Assembly (NCBI GenBank): GCA_007258455.2
Contig: VDFB02193867.1
Span: forward strand, 532,633,071 to 532,697,070
DNA length: 64,000 bases
Source: Sequoia sempervirens
Lineage: Eukaryota; Streptophyta; Pinopsida; Cupressales; Cupressaceae
Direction of reading: 5' to 3'
Shown: one piece after another, positions 11,637-23,382 of the stretch
Numbering within the stretch: position 1 is the first letter of the stretch
How the letters are laid out: each line of letters starts with the position of its first letter
Program-made: the position numbers and the translations under genes
The notes under the pieces: model-generated
Told to the model about the DNA's origin: nothing
Seen by the model: only the letters and a program-made list of their open reading frames with translations
Databases searched by the model: none

Positions 11637-12062
11637 GTGCGGTAGCGCCCCCGTAAAACTACGGCAGCGCCCTTTACAGAACTGCGGCAGTGCCCTCACA
11701 GAGTTGCGGCAGCGCCCTTTACAGAGTTGCGGCAGCGCCCTCACAGAGTTGCGGCAGTGCCCTTTACAGAGTTGCGGCAGCGCCCTCACAGAGTTGTGGC
11801 AACGCCCTTTACAGAACTGCGGCAGCGCCCTCATAGAGTTGCGGCAGCGCCCTCACAGAGTTGCGGTAGCGCCCTTTATAGAACTACGGCAGCGCCCTCA
11901 CAGAGTTGCGGCAGCGCCCTTTTACAGAACTGCGGCAGTGCCCTCACAGAACTGCGGCAGCGCCCTTTACAGAACTGCGGAAGCGCCCTTTACAGAGTTG
12001 CGGCAGCGCCCTTTACAGAACTGCAGCAGTGCCCTTTACAGAGTTGCGACGGTGCCCTTAAC
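11637..12062. repeat. 22/23 bp tandem array (about 19 units) with GGCAGCGCCC core
   Basis: Units of the form GCGGCAGCGCCCTTTACAG+AGTT (23 bp) alternate with a 22 bp form carrying CTCACAG instead of CTTTACAG. Two units make 45 bp, or 15 codons, so several frames on both strands stay open. Long open frames of 75-125 codons here are repeat by-products. Confidence 0.9.
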
Positions 12063-12161
12063 AACACAGTTTGAAGGGTAAAACAGACGTTTTGGCTTCG
12101 TTTTTGCTCTAGTTTTTTGCTATATTTACATGATAACTCTCTAACGTTGTTCTGGCAAGAA

Positions 12162-12407
12162 TATTGCTATTTTTCACTAACATTTTTGTAGCATATTGTG
12201 GCAAAAATTGACCAAAAGGCGAAAAAGAAGGAGGGCAACTAACATTTGTTTGCAGGGGGCATCTACATAATCAGACTTTCAAAAAATTATTGTTCTTATT
12301 GCTATTTTTCACTAACGTTTTTGCAGCATATTGTGGCAAAAATTGACCAAAAGGCGATAACATTTGTTTGCAGGGGCATCTACATAATCAGACTTTCAAA
12401 AAATTAT
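12162..12407. repeat. Tandem duplication of about 110-130 bp
   Basis: The segment from attgctatttttcactaac through ggcatctacataatcagac to aaaaaattat occurs at 12162-12290 and again at 12298-12407. The second copy lacks about 20 bp after 'aaaaggcga'. Confidence 0.9.
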
Positions 12408-13020
12408 CTTTGCTGCTCTCAAACATAGTTAATTAGGGGGATTAAATCTCATTGTTTGTTGTGGTTGTTTACTTTTGTGTTACCCAAGGGGGCATTGATT
12501 CGTTTTCACTTTCCCCTTGCACTTCGTGTGAGCCTGGGGAGTAGTTGGAAAAGTTGGTGTCTTCTTTTTAGTGGGACCTGCTTGGGGATTTCATCACCCC
12601 AAGGGACGATTCCAACCACGTGTACCGGCGGGGTATATAAAGGGGGGAGAACGAAAGTTGTACCCCAATCCAGTTGCGTCGTAATTGGCGGAGCATCGAA
12701 GCTAGGGTGATACCTAGATAGACGTGAAGAGTTGGTCCGAGCCTTTCATTATCTCGCTGGGGTTCCTGACTCACGCTTGTGACGGACTGGTGTTCACGGT
12801 TGTGCCTCACGTATCGAGAGTATATCGAGGACTCCCTAGAAGCCTTGTACATCATAGATTAAGACTTTTCCTTGCCATAACCGTAATATTAATCATAGGA
12901 TTGTGCTTGCTTGAGGTGTTTCCTTGTGGAAATTTTGTCAATTTTTTTTGATACTTTTGACTTGTTTTATTATTTTGTGTCTTTGCCATAGCCTTTGCCA
13001 TCAAAAACCAAGCTTTGTTC
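12408..13020. other. Unique segment of E with a promoter-like TATA
   Basis: A non-repetitive stretch of balanced base composition between two arrays. It holds TATATAAA followed by ggggggag at 12634-12641. No open frame with recognisable homology follows. It could be a captured host promoter or an element leader. Confidence 0.5.
12634..12641 (+). promoter_or_regulatory. TATATAAA box inside element E
   Basis: TATATAAA in a GC-rich setting (ggcgggg upstream, ggggggag downstream). It resembles a core promoter but lies outside the LTRs. Function unproven. Confidence 0.4.
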
Positions 13021-13320
13021 CTACAAAAACGTGGTAGCGCCCCTGTTTTGCTGTAGAAATGTGGTAGCGCCCCTGTTTTGCTGCAGAAACGTGGTAGCGC
13101 CCCTATTTTGCTGCAGAAACATGGTAGCGCCCCTGTTTTGCTGCAGAAACGTGGTGGCGCCCCTATTTTGCTGCAGAAACATGGTAGCGCCCCTGTTTTG
13201 CTGCAGAAACGTGGTAGCGTCCCTATTTTGCTGCAGAAACATGGTAGCACCCCTATTTTGCTGCAGAAATGCGGTAGCGCCCCTGATTTACTGTAGAATG
13301 TTGCCTACACCCCTGATTTT
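13021..13320. repeat. 30 bp tandem array, 10 units in perfect register
   Basis: Ten consecutive 30 bp units of the type CTGCAGAAACGTGGTAGCGC + CCCTGTTTTG. The last units have diverged. Thirty bases equal ten codons, so frames of 73-155 codons open on both strands. The GGTAGCGCCCC core resembles that of the 11637-12062 array. Confidence 0.95.
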
Positions 13321-13865
13321 GCTGTCAACACCCCGAAAGTACCCCATTTGGATTCATTTAGCCTCTAAATCACCACTTAATCATTCCCAGCTATCATCCC
13401 ATTATTCTAAGCTTCCATTTCATCATTTTAAGCCTCCCAAAACCTCCATTTCATCCATTTAAACCCCCATTCTACCACCCCAAATTTTCACAAATCACTT
13501 CTAATCTACCTTTTCATTCTAATTTTCCATTCACAAGTCAATACCCTCACCTAACAAACATCACAACTTTACCATTCACACCTCTTAAACACCACCCATA
13601 GCCAAACCGCCCTAACCTTGCATTACAAAGTGATTATCTAAATTGACTATAGCGCTTGAACTTGATTATTGGTCTTTAACTTCAACCCCAATCAATTTGC
13701 CTCCATCTTGAGGTGAATTCGGTGTTGCAAGTTATCATCCTCGGCCCAATCAATCCATTCCTAGCTTAAGGTGGATTCGGTGCCGTAATCATCCTATCAA
13801 TCAATCAAAGCTCTAGGGTTACTAAAGGTAATCTCACGTGATCAAGTTTGAGGTCTCTCTCTCAC
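13321..13865. other. Low-complexity spacer of E
   Basis: C/T-rich sequence with no supported gene. Repeated phrases such as 'tcaatccattc-tagctt-aggtg-attcggtg' suggest diverged internal duplication. Confidence 0.5.
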
Positions 13866-14440
13866 ACCTTTCCAATCCAATCTAATCCAATCTAGTCCAA
13901 CCCAATCCAATCAAATCAAATCCAAGCTAATCCAATCTAATCCAATCTAGTCCAATCCAATCAAATCAAATCCAATCAAATCAAATCCAATCCAATTCAA
14001 TCCAATCCTATCTAATCCAATCCTTTCCAATCCAATCAAATCAAATCCAATCCAATTCAATCCAATCCTATCTAATCCAATCCTTTCCAATCCAATCAAA
14101 TCAAATCCAATCCAATCAAATCCAATCAAATCAAATCCAATCCAATCAAATCCAATCAAATCAAATTCAATCCAATCAAATCCAATCCAATCAAATCCAA
14201 TCAAATCAAATCCAATCCAATCCAATCCAAATCAAACCCAATCCAATCCAATCCAATTCAATCCAATCCTATCTAATCCAATATTTTCCAATCCAATCAA
14301 ATCAAATCCAATCCAATTCAATCCAATCCTATCCAATTCCAATCCAATCCAATCCAATCCAATTCCAATCCAATTCAAATATAATCCTTACCCAATCAAA
14401 TCCAAACCTAATCAAATCCAATCCTATCCAATCAAACTGA
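13866..14440. repeat. TCCAA/TCAAA pentamer satellite with a 60 bp higher-order unit
   Basis: Degenerate 5 bp units (tccaa, tcaaa, tctaa). The 60 bp blocks 13981-14040 and 14041-14100 are identical, and a diverged third block is near 14245-14310. A 92-codon minus-strand frame (WIGFD repeats) is a by-product. Confidence 0.9.
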
Positions 14441-14648
14441 TCTAGTACTTTAATCAAATTCATCAAGTCATCTACCCGATCCAATCATTTGTCTATCGAA
14501 TCCCATCAAAATCAAAAGCAATCCCATCCAATCATCCTAATCTGAGCTTTAGTCCAATCTTGATCTGAGCTGGACCAAAATCCCAATTTGAGCTTTAATC
14601 TGTTCCCATCCAAAATCTTTTATCCATCCTCTTTATCCTTTCACCATC

Positions 14649-17476
14649 ATGAATCCTCATCCTCCATCAATAGTAGTCAAGGGAAACCTTGATTACGTGG
14701 ACAATGATAACGAAAGTCTTGTCGATCAAGAAGAATATGACATAGATCCCCTTGATGCTATCATCAATAGTAAGATCTCTCCACCCACTTTCCACAATCC
14801 AATCACCCCTTCCATTTATCCCGCTATGTCTTCATCCACGCCTAGTCATGCTCCTTATGCCACCCTGGACAATGGATATCCAGTATCTTCTTCATCCCAT
14901 ATTTGTCATGTTCTTCATCTACATCATCCCCTTACACAACATCTACATCCTCTTATCCTCATCTTCCATCCCAATACTCCTATTACAATTCCCCATCCAT
15001 GTCCCCCTATCCTAATCCTCTTTTCCAATCTTCCCATACTAATCCTACATCCCCACCGTTTTACCTTAATCCTACATCCATGTCTCCTCATCCTAATCCA
15101 TCATCCCAATACCTTTATTATAATCCATCCCCCACATCCTCTTGTTCCACTACACCACCTATATCCTCTTGTCCTAATCCATAATTCATGTCCCCCTATC
15201 TTAATTCACCACTCCAATATCCTTACCTTAACCCTCCATCTACTCCTAGTCCTCCATCCAATCCCATTCATACATCTACTCCTAGTCTTCCATCCAATCC
15301 CATTCATCCATCCCATCCTAGTCCTCCATCTACTCCTAGTCCTCCATCCAATCCCATTCACCCATCCAATCCTAATCCTCCATTTACTCATAGTCTTACA
15401 TTCAATCCCATTCCTCCATCTAACCCCAGTCCACCAATCCATAATCCATCATCCATTTCTACCACCCTAGCCAAGCCAACCATATGCAAGTCTCTCATTT
15501 CAGAAGTTCTCCAAGGACTAATTACAAAGAAGCCATCCCCAACTCCACATCTTGAAGTCATGGAACCATGCCATCTAGATCCATCATCCACGGTCACTAG
15601 TGATGAGACCCTTCTCCATACCACACCTATCATTGTTGTTACCACCCCTAGCACTGATCAAACCATTGAAACCATTGAACCCACATCTCCCACTATGAGA
15701 GCCACTGAAACCATCAAAGACACCCAAGTCCAATCCACTCCCTCTACTCCTAGATCCACCCAATCCATCGAAGACACCCAAATCCAATCCACTCCTCCCA
15801 CTCCTAGTAGCACCAAAGCCCATTCCAATGAACCTCATGAATCTTCCATCCCTCCATCTTCCCCACTTGAAGAGTCCCAACAAGAGTCCATTACCATGCC
15901 TCCCGCACATGATGAGTCATGCCAAGAGTCTAATCCAAAGCATGCCAGCATATCCCCTTCTCTAGATCAAGATCCTACCATCCCATCTAGTCCACCTCAA
16001 GACCACAGTCCCACATCCATTCCATCCCATGATCCCCTTGTCATTCAAACTTCCACTACTCCTGCTCCATCTCCATCGCATGAGCCTACCACCACAATTC
16101 TTGATCCTATCATGGCCCCTACTCCCTCTCCCACTGTTGCTATCCCATCATCTCCTTCGCATGATCCCCCATCATCGCCTAAAAATGCTATCCCCACATC
16201 ACTTGCATATCCCCTTGGTCCTCTCACATTCCTCCATGGTGGTCTCCTCGCAGAAGAAAAACAAAGCATATACACCAACCCTCCTCTTCCACCTAATAAT
16301 GAACTTGCATCACTCTTCCAGAATAACAAAAATCCTGTCCTGGATCGAATGCTCAATAGAATGAATTATCAAGGAAAAGGTTTAGGCCTTCATGAGCAAG
16401 GTATTATAGAGCCCATCCAAGCTAAAGAACACTTGTATCCGCAAGGTCTTGGATGTACTACTCACAACTCGCAATCCAAAAGTGTTGGTACAACCTCTAG
16501 ATGTCCTCAATGAACCTTTTCCAAAAGAAATATTGGTTCTTCCCATCGCCCCACCGGATCATATGTGGCCATCCCTCCTCCTCTATCATATCACCTCAAA
16601 ACAACCGTCCATCTTCCTCCTTCATCTGCTCCATCCATTTTGGGTCCTTACATCCCTCCATCTACCCTTTCCAATCCTCCATCTACTGTGCCCATGTATC
16701 GTCCAAGTCCTAAGTCTATTTTGGGCCCTTATATCCCAACATCACCTCCTCCATCTCATCCTATCCATCCTTTCATCCATCCATCACCTATCCATTTCGC
16801 CCATCATAACTATCCCACTCTCATGTTCCCTTATCAGGATCAACAAAGGCACATACCTGTATATCATCCATCCACATATCATCCTAAAAATCCTACCTCC
16901 ATCCCTCCATTTATGTGTCCTTCACATCATCCATCCATTCACACCCATCCCATTGCTACTAAAAGCACTTTGGCTGTTAAAGGAAAAATGCATCAATCTA
17001 AACATCCACATGAATAAAAAGCTTCCCATGTCCCCTCTAAAAGACATGTTAAAGCAAAGCAAAACCAAATCCAAAATCCAAATCAAATCTATAGGCCGCA
17101 AAGGCCCACCGACACAAAGATCAAAACTATGTGGATCCCAAAGAAAAAAGATGCAATGCCATCACATGAAAAATCTGTAAGAATATCCAAAGTTGCTAAT
17201 CCAAAAGCTAGTCATACACCCCTTTCATCTCCTAAGTCTGTTTTGGGTCCTTATGTTCCAAAATTCACCACCCCATCTCCTCCATTATCCACACATTCTC
17301 CATCCAGTAATCCTCTCATCTTTTCACATCCACCACCACATGTGCCAATGTTGGTCCTGAACACATCTCCCCATCACACATCCACCCCATCATTCTATCC
17401 ATACCCTTTCCAGCATCCCATCCATTACCCCACATATCTCCCCCATCAAATCCCCCTAATCCATCCTCTAGCATAA
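14649..17476 (+). pseudogene. Pro/Ser-rich ORF of element E with G-patch-like motif
   Basis: One ancestral frame of about 940 codons can be followed. It starts at ATG 14649 (MNPHPPSIVVKGNLDY, then an acidic stretch), shifts frame near 14900, and then runs in one frame to 17476 apart from stops at 15182, 16511 and 17015. Most of it is Pro/Ser/Thr-rich low complexity. Near its middle, at about 16330-16470, is MLNRMNYQGKGLGLHEQGI followed by EPI and, about 13 residues later, QGLG. This fits the glycine spacing of the G-patch, an RNA- or helicase-associated domain also seen in some retroelement polyproteins. The role may be gag-like, but no zinc knuckle or protease was found. The copy is inactive. 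Confidence 0.6.
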
Positions 17477-18740
17477 TCCATTTATCGTAAGATTGTACCA
17501 ACATCCAATAGTCGGTTTGAACATGGACTCTTACTACCTTGTATAGAACTTGATGCTTGAGTCCTTCATCCATATCCTTATCATGTATCCTCTAAAAAGC
17601 CAATAAAAAAAAATAAAAAAAATAAAAAAAATCGTCCAATGGTAAAAACTTGGCAAACAAGCGCCTTGGATAAGTACCATGATAAAAACCTGGCAAACAG
17701 GCATCATGCGTAAATCCCCACCTACACTTGGGGGCAACTTCCTGATATGCATTCCCTCCATCCGCTATGCTTTTAGCTATGCACCCGTCTTCCTGTTCTC
17801 CATCCTCTTCATGAATCTCCCCCATCCCACCTATCTTCCGCATCCTACCATCATATCCCATTTATCTCCCATCCCCTCCATCCTTCTTGTGATCTTGATC
17901 AAAATTGGGGCACCTATCTATGCATGCTTTGGACACCTATTGGTATACATTCCCTTCATCCATGCTCTATCACATTCTTTAGTCACCCATCCTATCCTCA
18001 TCTAGTTATCTCCTTGATCTTCCCATCCACTTGTCTTTCATCCCTGATGCCTCCTCATATATGACATATCTAGAGTGGGGGCATCTGCTTCCTTTGTGAC
18101 ATAGTCCTTGGAGACATCATCCATCACAACATCCCTTCATGTCCCTATCCATCTATCACATCATCCCTTCCATCTCCACATCTTTCTCTTCGTATCTAGC
18201 TATCCTGGCATCCCTTTCATCTACCAATCCTTATATTCTCATCCATCCAATGCCATTTCTCTCATCGTCATTACCCCTGCTTCTCTCATATTTCCAATCT
18301 CCTATCAATTTTCATCACTCATCTATCTATCATATCATCCTCCCAAGGAATTTTAATGTTTTGGATAACTATCCCATCCCCGAGCTTTATGTGATCATCA
18401 TCATCCTATCCAATCCAACACGTCTATCCTATCTTGTCATATCAGTCCCATCTTTTTATCGACTTATCCTATCATCATCTTATCATCCTTTATCCTTTGT
18501 TTGCCTTTTCCCCCCATCCCTTCATCCTTCTTCCATACCCCCATCTCCCCTCATCCCCCATCTCTCTCATCTCCCCCAATCCTTGCTCCTTCCTCTACCC
18601 TACATCCCCTATTTTCCTACCCCTCCTTTTCCCCCATCCCCTATCCCCTACCCCTACCATCCTACCCCATCCCTTATCCCTATCCTTTTCCTCCCCATCC
18701 TTATCCCACCCTTCCTCTTCCCCTTCCCTTATCCTCTTGC
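17477..18740 (+). other. Low-complexity 3' internal DNA of E
   Basis: C/T-rich catcc/tccc runs, an (A)n-T microsatellite at 17606-17630, and a direct repeat of 'aaaaac-tggcaaaca-gc' at 17645 and 17684. Frames listed here on either strand are low-complexity artefacts. No domain was recognised. Confidence 0.55.
18230..18480. repeat. Internal duplication, copy 1 (partner 20210-20460)
   Basis: The phrase ttggataactatcccatcc, then gagcttta-t--tcat, and the surrounding C/T-rich text recur about 2 kb downstream at 20341-20460 with clear divergence. Confidence 0.6.
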
Positions 18741-19140
18741 CTCCTCTCCGGCACCACCCCGCGCGGTCTGTGCAGCCAGCCTCCATGGTAGCGCCTGTGA
18801 CCACTTCCCATGCAGTGGCCCGGCCGCCTGCCTTGACCCCAGCCCGGCTTACCGCCAGCAGTCTGTGATGGCGCCTGCATAGGCGTCGCCTCCGCCCCGG
18901 TAGCGCCACTAGCAGTCTTGGCAAAGCGATGCCCTGGCGAACGCAAGCACCGCCTCGGCAGCGGTCGCGGCGGCGTCTGCCAGCGATGTGGCCTTCTCCG
19001 CCCGGTAGCGGCGGCGGTAGCATCTGTGAGGCGCCCGATGGCCAGCGATCTGTTGACGCCGCTCTCTGCCAGTCTGTGTGTGTAGCATTGTGTGATCTTG
19101 GCCGACACACCTTCCGTAATCTCCGCCCGCCCCGCTTTTC
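18741..19140. other. GC-rich island inside element E
   Basis: An abrupt 400 bp block of high GC and CpG in AT-rich surroundings. It contains several GGTAGCGCC or GGCGCC cores and 'tctgtg' phrases, echoing the two tandem arrays upstream. Open frames of 75-171 codons occur on both strands but look like composition effects. It could be a diverged third array or captured GC-rich host DNA. Confidence 0.6.
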
Positions 19141-19153
19141 CCCAATTTCCCGC

Positions 19154-19241
19154 TAAAATTGGACTTTTTTTTCCAAACTAATTTCGACCCAGTTCCTCTA
19201 AAATTGGACTTTTTTTTCCAAACTAATTTCGACCCAGTTCC
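19154..19241. repeat. Tandem duplication of about 43 bp
   Basis: The segment from ctaaaattggac, through a T run and ccaaactaatttcgaccc, to agttcct occurs twice back to back with at most one indel. Confidence 0.9.
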
Positions 19242-19629
19242 TCATTTTCCTCCGAACAAAACCCATGTCTTCGATTTTTCAAAATCGATTTTTGATTTTT
19301 CCCCCGACACTTCTAGAGGCCATAACTTTTGACTCGGGTGTCCGTTTGAGCTGAAATTTGACGGGTGGTTGCATTTTGAGCTAACGAGTGGATTCCCAAC
19401 TGGTTTTAGTTGGACTCTATTTTGACCCATTTTTGGGGCCTCAAAGTTTCATCTTGACCCCCAAAATCCCAATTTAGTGTTTTTTGAAAAATTATTTTTG
19501 CTCATAACTCAACATGCATATCTCGAATTTAGGATGTTAGTTGGCAATTCATCCTATCTCACCAATGGGTATTTCTTGGAAAAAATTCGGACTCTCAAAC
19601 ATACGGCCATGAAGTTTCCTAAAATGGCA

Positions 19630-19661
19630 AAATTTGACAATTTTTGAAAATTGCCAAATTT
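19630..19661. repeat. Hairpin, 15 bp arms
   Basis: AAATTTGACAATTTT (19630-19644) pairs with AAAATTGCCAAATTT (19647-19661) with one mismatch and a 2 nt loop. Possible structured RNA or a remnant. Confidence 0.75.
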
Positions 19662-22016
19662 GGAAAAATCTGCTTGTCAACACCTTACATCCCTTAAAGC
19701 CCCGGAACTCGGTGTAGAATCAATTCAATCATATCCTTCAATCATTCTAGTCTTCGATCCAATCCTCAGCTGAGCTTTAATCTTATCCCAATCTGAGCTT
19801 AGCCAAACCTCTAATCTGGGCTTTCATCCATCTGCAACAAAGTCTTAAGATCCCTCCCTCCATCTTCTTCAATTTTGTCCCATTCATCCATTCTAATAAA
19901 TCTATTCACTCATCTGCTTTGAACTTTCATCTCAACACTTCCTCGAACATCCTATCATCTCAAACATTCATCAAACCTCCTTTTATCATTTCAAACTCTC
20001 ATTCCACAATCTTGATCAATCATTTACTCATTCTAGGTAATCTTCCACCTGTTCCAAGCATCAGTCATCTATCCATTTGGTCACCTTTTCCTCATCCAAA
20101 TCCTTATCCCTCTATCCAATCCACCCAAACAATCCTTTTTCCTCCCCCAATCCTCTCCCCTCATCCCATCTCCTAATCCCTTGTCATTGGTATCTGGCTA
20201 TAGGCTTTACCCCATGCAATCCAGTGTCATCCATCTTATCGTCATCACTTCTGCTTCTTTTGCACATCTTTTCTATCTCATCGTTCATCATTTCACCATT
20301 CATCTATATGGCATGTCATTTGCCCACTTCATCTTTGATGATTTGGATAACTATCCCATCCCTGAGCTTTATATAGTCATTATCGTCCAACATCATCTAT
20401 CTTATCACTTCATCATTCATCTATCTTGTCCCATCGTGTCGGTCCAATCATTTTACCCCCTTATCTAGGGTCATCTCATCCTCTTTCATCCATCATTTGT
20501 TGTCGGTCTTTAGTCGAACTACGTTGCCCCTGCGCTTTCACGTAGGCAAGGTCGATCATTTGATCTACCCCCGGGGTTCCATCATCAGTCTTTAACTCTT
20601 GTTCCTATTGTCTGTCCCGTCTTTACCATCCATCCAAGTCTCTTCTCTTGTCATGTCTCTCATCTGTTGTGACGTCAAGCTATGCCCTTATCTAGCTGGT
20701 TCTTAACAAACGAGATCCACTTGTATCATGAAATCCAATCAATTTTGAACATCCTGCGTCATAACGATCTTTTAGTTTCGTATCCATCATCTTTGGTCTC
20801 AACAGGATGCATCCTTCCTAACAGACCTCATCAATCCCATCCATCTCCTTGATCCTATGGCAATGGACGTTTGAAATTGATTGTGATCTTTTGATGCTTT
20901 TGGCTTTAGTTTATCATTTGAGCTCCCTATCATCACTTGTCAAGACCGCCATAATCCATCATATTATGGTGTGTTTTGATTGGTCAACATAGGGACATAT
21001 CTTGATCTTTTTATGTCTATCTGTGTCTTCTTGGTTGTCCCACGTAGTACCCACCAAGATCCCTGAGGTCTTGTGTTATGCTGGGGCATCCTTTTGTGCT
21101 TGTGGTTATCTCAATACCGGGCCCGACCAAGATCTTTCTGACCTTGGGGTGTTGGGATAGCCTTCTTGTCTGTTATGTTTATTTGATGAATTAGACACAA
21201 TTACGCCTTGGTTCTTCATACCCTGGTGTCTTGTGTTTGATGCTATAGCAAAAACCAGTGCTCCAAAGATGATAAATTGCATTTAGAATTGCATCTCGTT
21301 CTCCATTCTATCGTCTTGCATGTATCCCCCCATCCATCCATCATTCATCCTTCATCCTTATCTCTATCCAATCTCCATCCATTCCACTTAGCCCGAATCA
21401 TCTAATCATATCTTTGGTCTACTTCTCAGTCTTGTTATCAGCCTTGACCCATCATCATCATCATCCATTAGTGTCATTCACTATCCTTTTGGTGTTGTTT
21501 TGGGATGTATCCTTCCCTCATCAACAACACTTTCATCATCATCATCGGGAGGTATTCTTCCCTATCCTTTAGTGGTGTTTTGGGATGTATCCTTCCCTCA
21601 TCAATACCACTGAGTGGGATGTATCCTTCCCTATCCTCATGTTGTCTTGGGATCTTTAATTCCCTCATTGACAACCCTCCATCCATCATCAACCCATTTT
21701 GACTTGTACCTTGACTGGGGCAACATCACCTTTTGTCCTCAAATCCATTTGTGCTTCACCCATTTCCATATCACTTACTCTCTTCCTCATCTCCCCTTGC
21801 ATCACATCATCTATTTCGAGAGCCCACCCGTGTTTTCTTGAACCCGCATGTCATCTTGAGGGGGCATCCTTCATCCCTAACTCTTCATCTTCACCCCCAT
21901 CATCTTCCTTCCTAGTCACTTCTTTGAATGACTGGGGCATCTTTTCCAATCTAACCATCTTCTAGGTTCTATGTTTTAATATTCTTTGAAATGATGTTAC
22001 TTCGTAACACCATCTC
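19662..22016 (+). other. 3' internal non-coding region of E
   Basis: Low-complexity and C/T-rich, with no supported gene. It includes about five copies of a tgggatgtatccttccct phrase at 21502-21660 as an irregular tandem repeat. It ends at the polypurine tract. Confidence 0.55.
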
Positions 22017-22030
22017 AAAGAGGGGCAAAA
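22017..22030 (+). other. Polypurine tract of element E
   Basis: aaagaggggcaaaa abuts the TGTAGACA start of the 3' LTR. Confidence 0.8.
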
Positions 22031-23377
22031 TGTAGACATCCAAATTTGGACACTTAATTTATCCAAATCTATCACTTTTCGTCTAAACATCCTCTTAGCC
22101 TAGTTAATTAAATAATATTACTATTATTTAATTAATATCTTTAATTCTGCTAAATCCCTAAGGTATTTAATTAATAATTAAATACCTTACCCTCCTTAAT
22201 CCTCTTTTCATCAAATAAATTAAATAAATATATTTATTTAATTCCTCACATGTCATTTTCATCTAATCCTAATCCATTTCATAATCTCATTAAGGATGTG
22301 CACATGCCTAATCCTTGATTAGGATGTGTCACATCCTCCAACTTTTGCAAGTTGGCTTTTAATCCTAATTAGCCCCTAATTATCCTCTAATTACTTATTA
22401 ATTAAGCCTAATCATTCTCCAAGGAATTTTTAATTCCTTTTTTTTGTCCTAGATTCCCTCCTTTATATGTGAATTTTTAATTCACATTCCATCCTTCCAA
22501 GGCTTCTAGAACCTTGGACTTGTCACAATCTTCCACATGTGACCAATGTGACCAAGTCCCACCTTTTTGGAACCCACCTTTTATCCTCTAGATCATCTTA
22601 TGAATGTGAATTTTTAATTCACATTTATCCCTCCAACCACCTTTCCTTTTCCTATGTAGATTTTTGAGGAATTCTAAAATTCCTCAAAAGTCCCTTTCAC
22701 TCCCACTTGGGGACAAGAAACCCCTTTTTGTGGAAATCCTCTCATCCCCCAAGGTGCATGTCCTTTTCCACCTCATGTACTTTCTTGACACCTCATCTCC
22801 ACCTCATATCCTCTTGTCCACTTCACCCTCCACATGTCAAGATGTGAGGGCTTGTGGGTTCTCAACCCACCATAGCCCTTCATCTTGACCTTATTGGAGC
22901 AATCTTGACCCTTGAATTCTCTAGAGAATTCAAATTCCTATAAATACCCCCTCCTCAAGGGCATTTCCAACACTTTAGATTGAAGCAACTACATGCTGCC
23001 CATTTTCCTACACAACACTTAGCTATCTTGCACCCTTATGCTGTCATTTTGCATTCTCAACACTTTGCACTCTCATAACTACATGCTGTCCAAGCCTTTT
23101 TCAATCATTCAACCATCTTTGTCCATCATTTTGCATATTGAAGCTTGCATTATAGTCACTCAATCTATCATTTAAGGAGCACACAACCAATCTAAGCAAG
23201 AGCCAATCAAAGAAGTTTCAACAACAAGGGAGGTAAAAGTGTTTGTGTTTCATTTTATTTGCATTCATTTTCGTTGTAACTCTCTTTTGTCTAATATTGA
23301 GGTGTCCTTGGTGTTTTGTCTTTCATGTTTCTTAGTTATTTCACACATTTAGAGCATTAGGAATTCCAAGGTATACA
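22031..23377 (+). repeat. 3' LTR of element E
   Basis: From TGTAGACATCC to GGTATACA, 1347 bp. It carries the TATA box at 22939-22946 and is followed by the GGGAT target duplication. Confidence 0.92.
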
Positions 23378-23382
23378 GGGAT
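23378..23382. other. Right target-site duplication of element E (GGGAT)
   Basis: An exact copy of 10167-10171 directly after the LTR end TATACA. Confidence 0.9.

Larger units (their letters stand above)
10172..23377 (+). mobile_element. Element E, large non-autonomous LTR retrotransposon with tandem arrays and a G-patch ORF
   Basis: A structurally complete element: LTRs 10172-11549 and 22031-23377, a tRNA-like primer-binding site, a polypurine tract and exact GGGAT target duplications. The internal region is about 10.5 kb and contains tandem arrays, a broken Pro/Ser-rich reading frame with a G-patch-like motif, a GC-rich island and long low-complexity DNA. No protease, reverse transcriptase, RNase H or integrase motif was seen on either strand. 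It would be called a LARD-type non-autonomous element. The G-patch motif recalls plant Ty3/Gypsy polyproteins. Its LTRs are by eye the most similar pair in the window, so it is the youngest clear insertion. Confidence 0.9.

Noticed and set aside
11607..12081. Overlapping open frames of 75-125 codons on both strands
   Set aside because: They translate a 22/23 bp tandem array whose dimer is 45 bp. Openness follows from the repeat length.
13021..13320. CRISPR-like array
   Set aside because: The units are contiguous 30 bp tandem copies with no variable spacers, in a plant retroelement.
12852..13462. Cys-rich frames of 72-155 codons on both strands
   Set aside because: They are readings of the exact 30 bp repeat, with several frames open at once and no independent coding evidence.
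15206..16356. Minus-strand frames opposite the Pro/Ser-rich ORF
   Set aside because: They are complements of the low-complexity plus-strand frame, with no domain.
18595..19145. Arg/Gly-rich frames of 78-171 codons on the minus strand
   Set aside because: A GC-rich island suppresses stop codons in several frames, and no motif was recognised.
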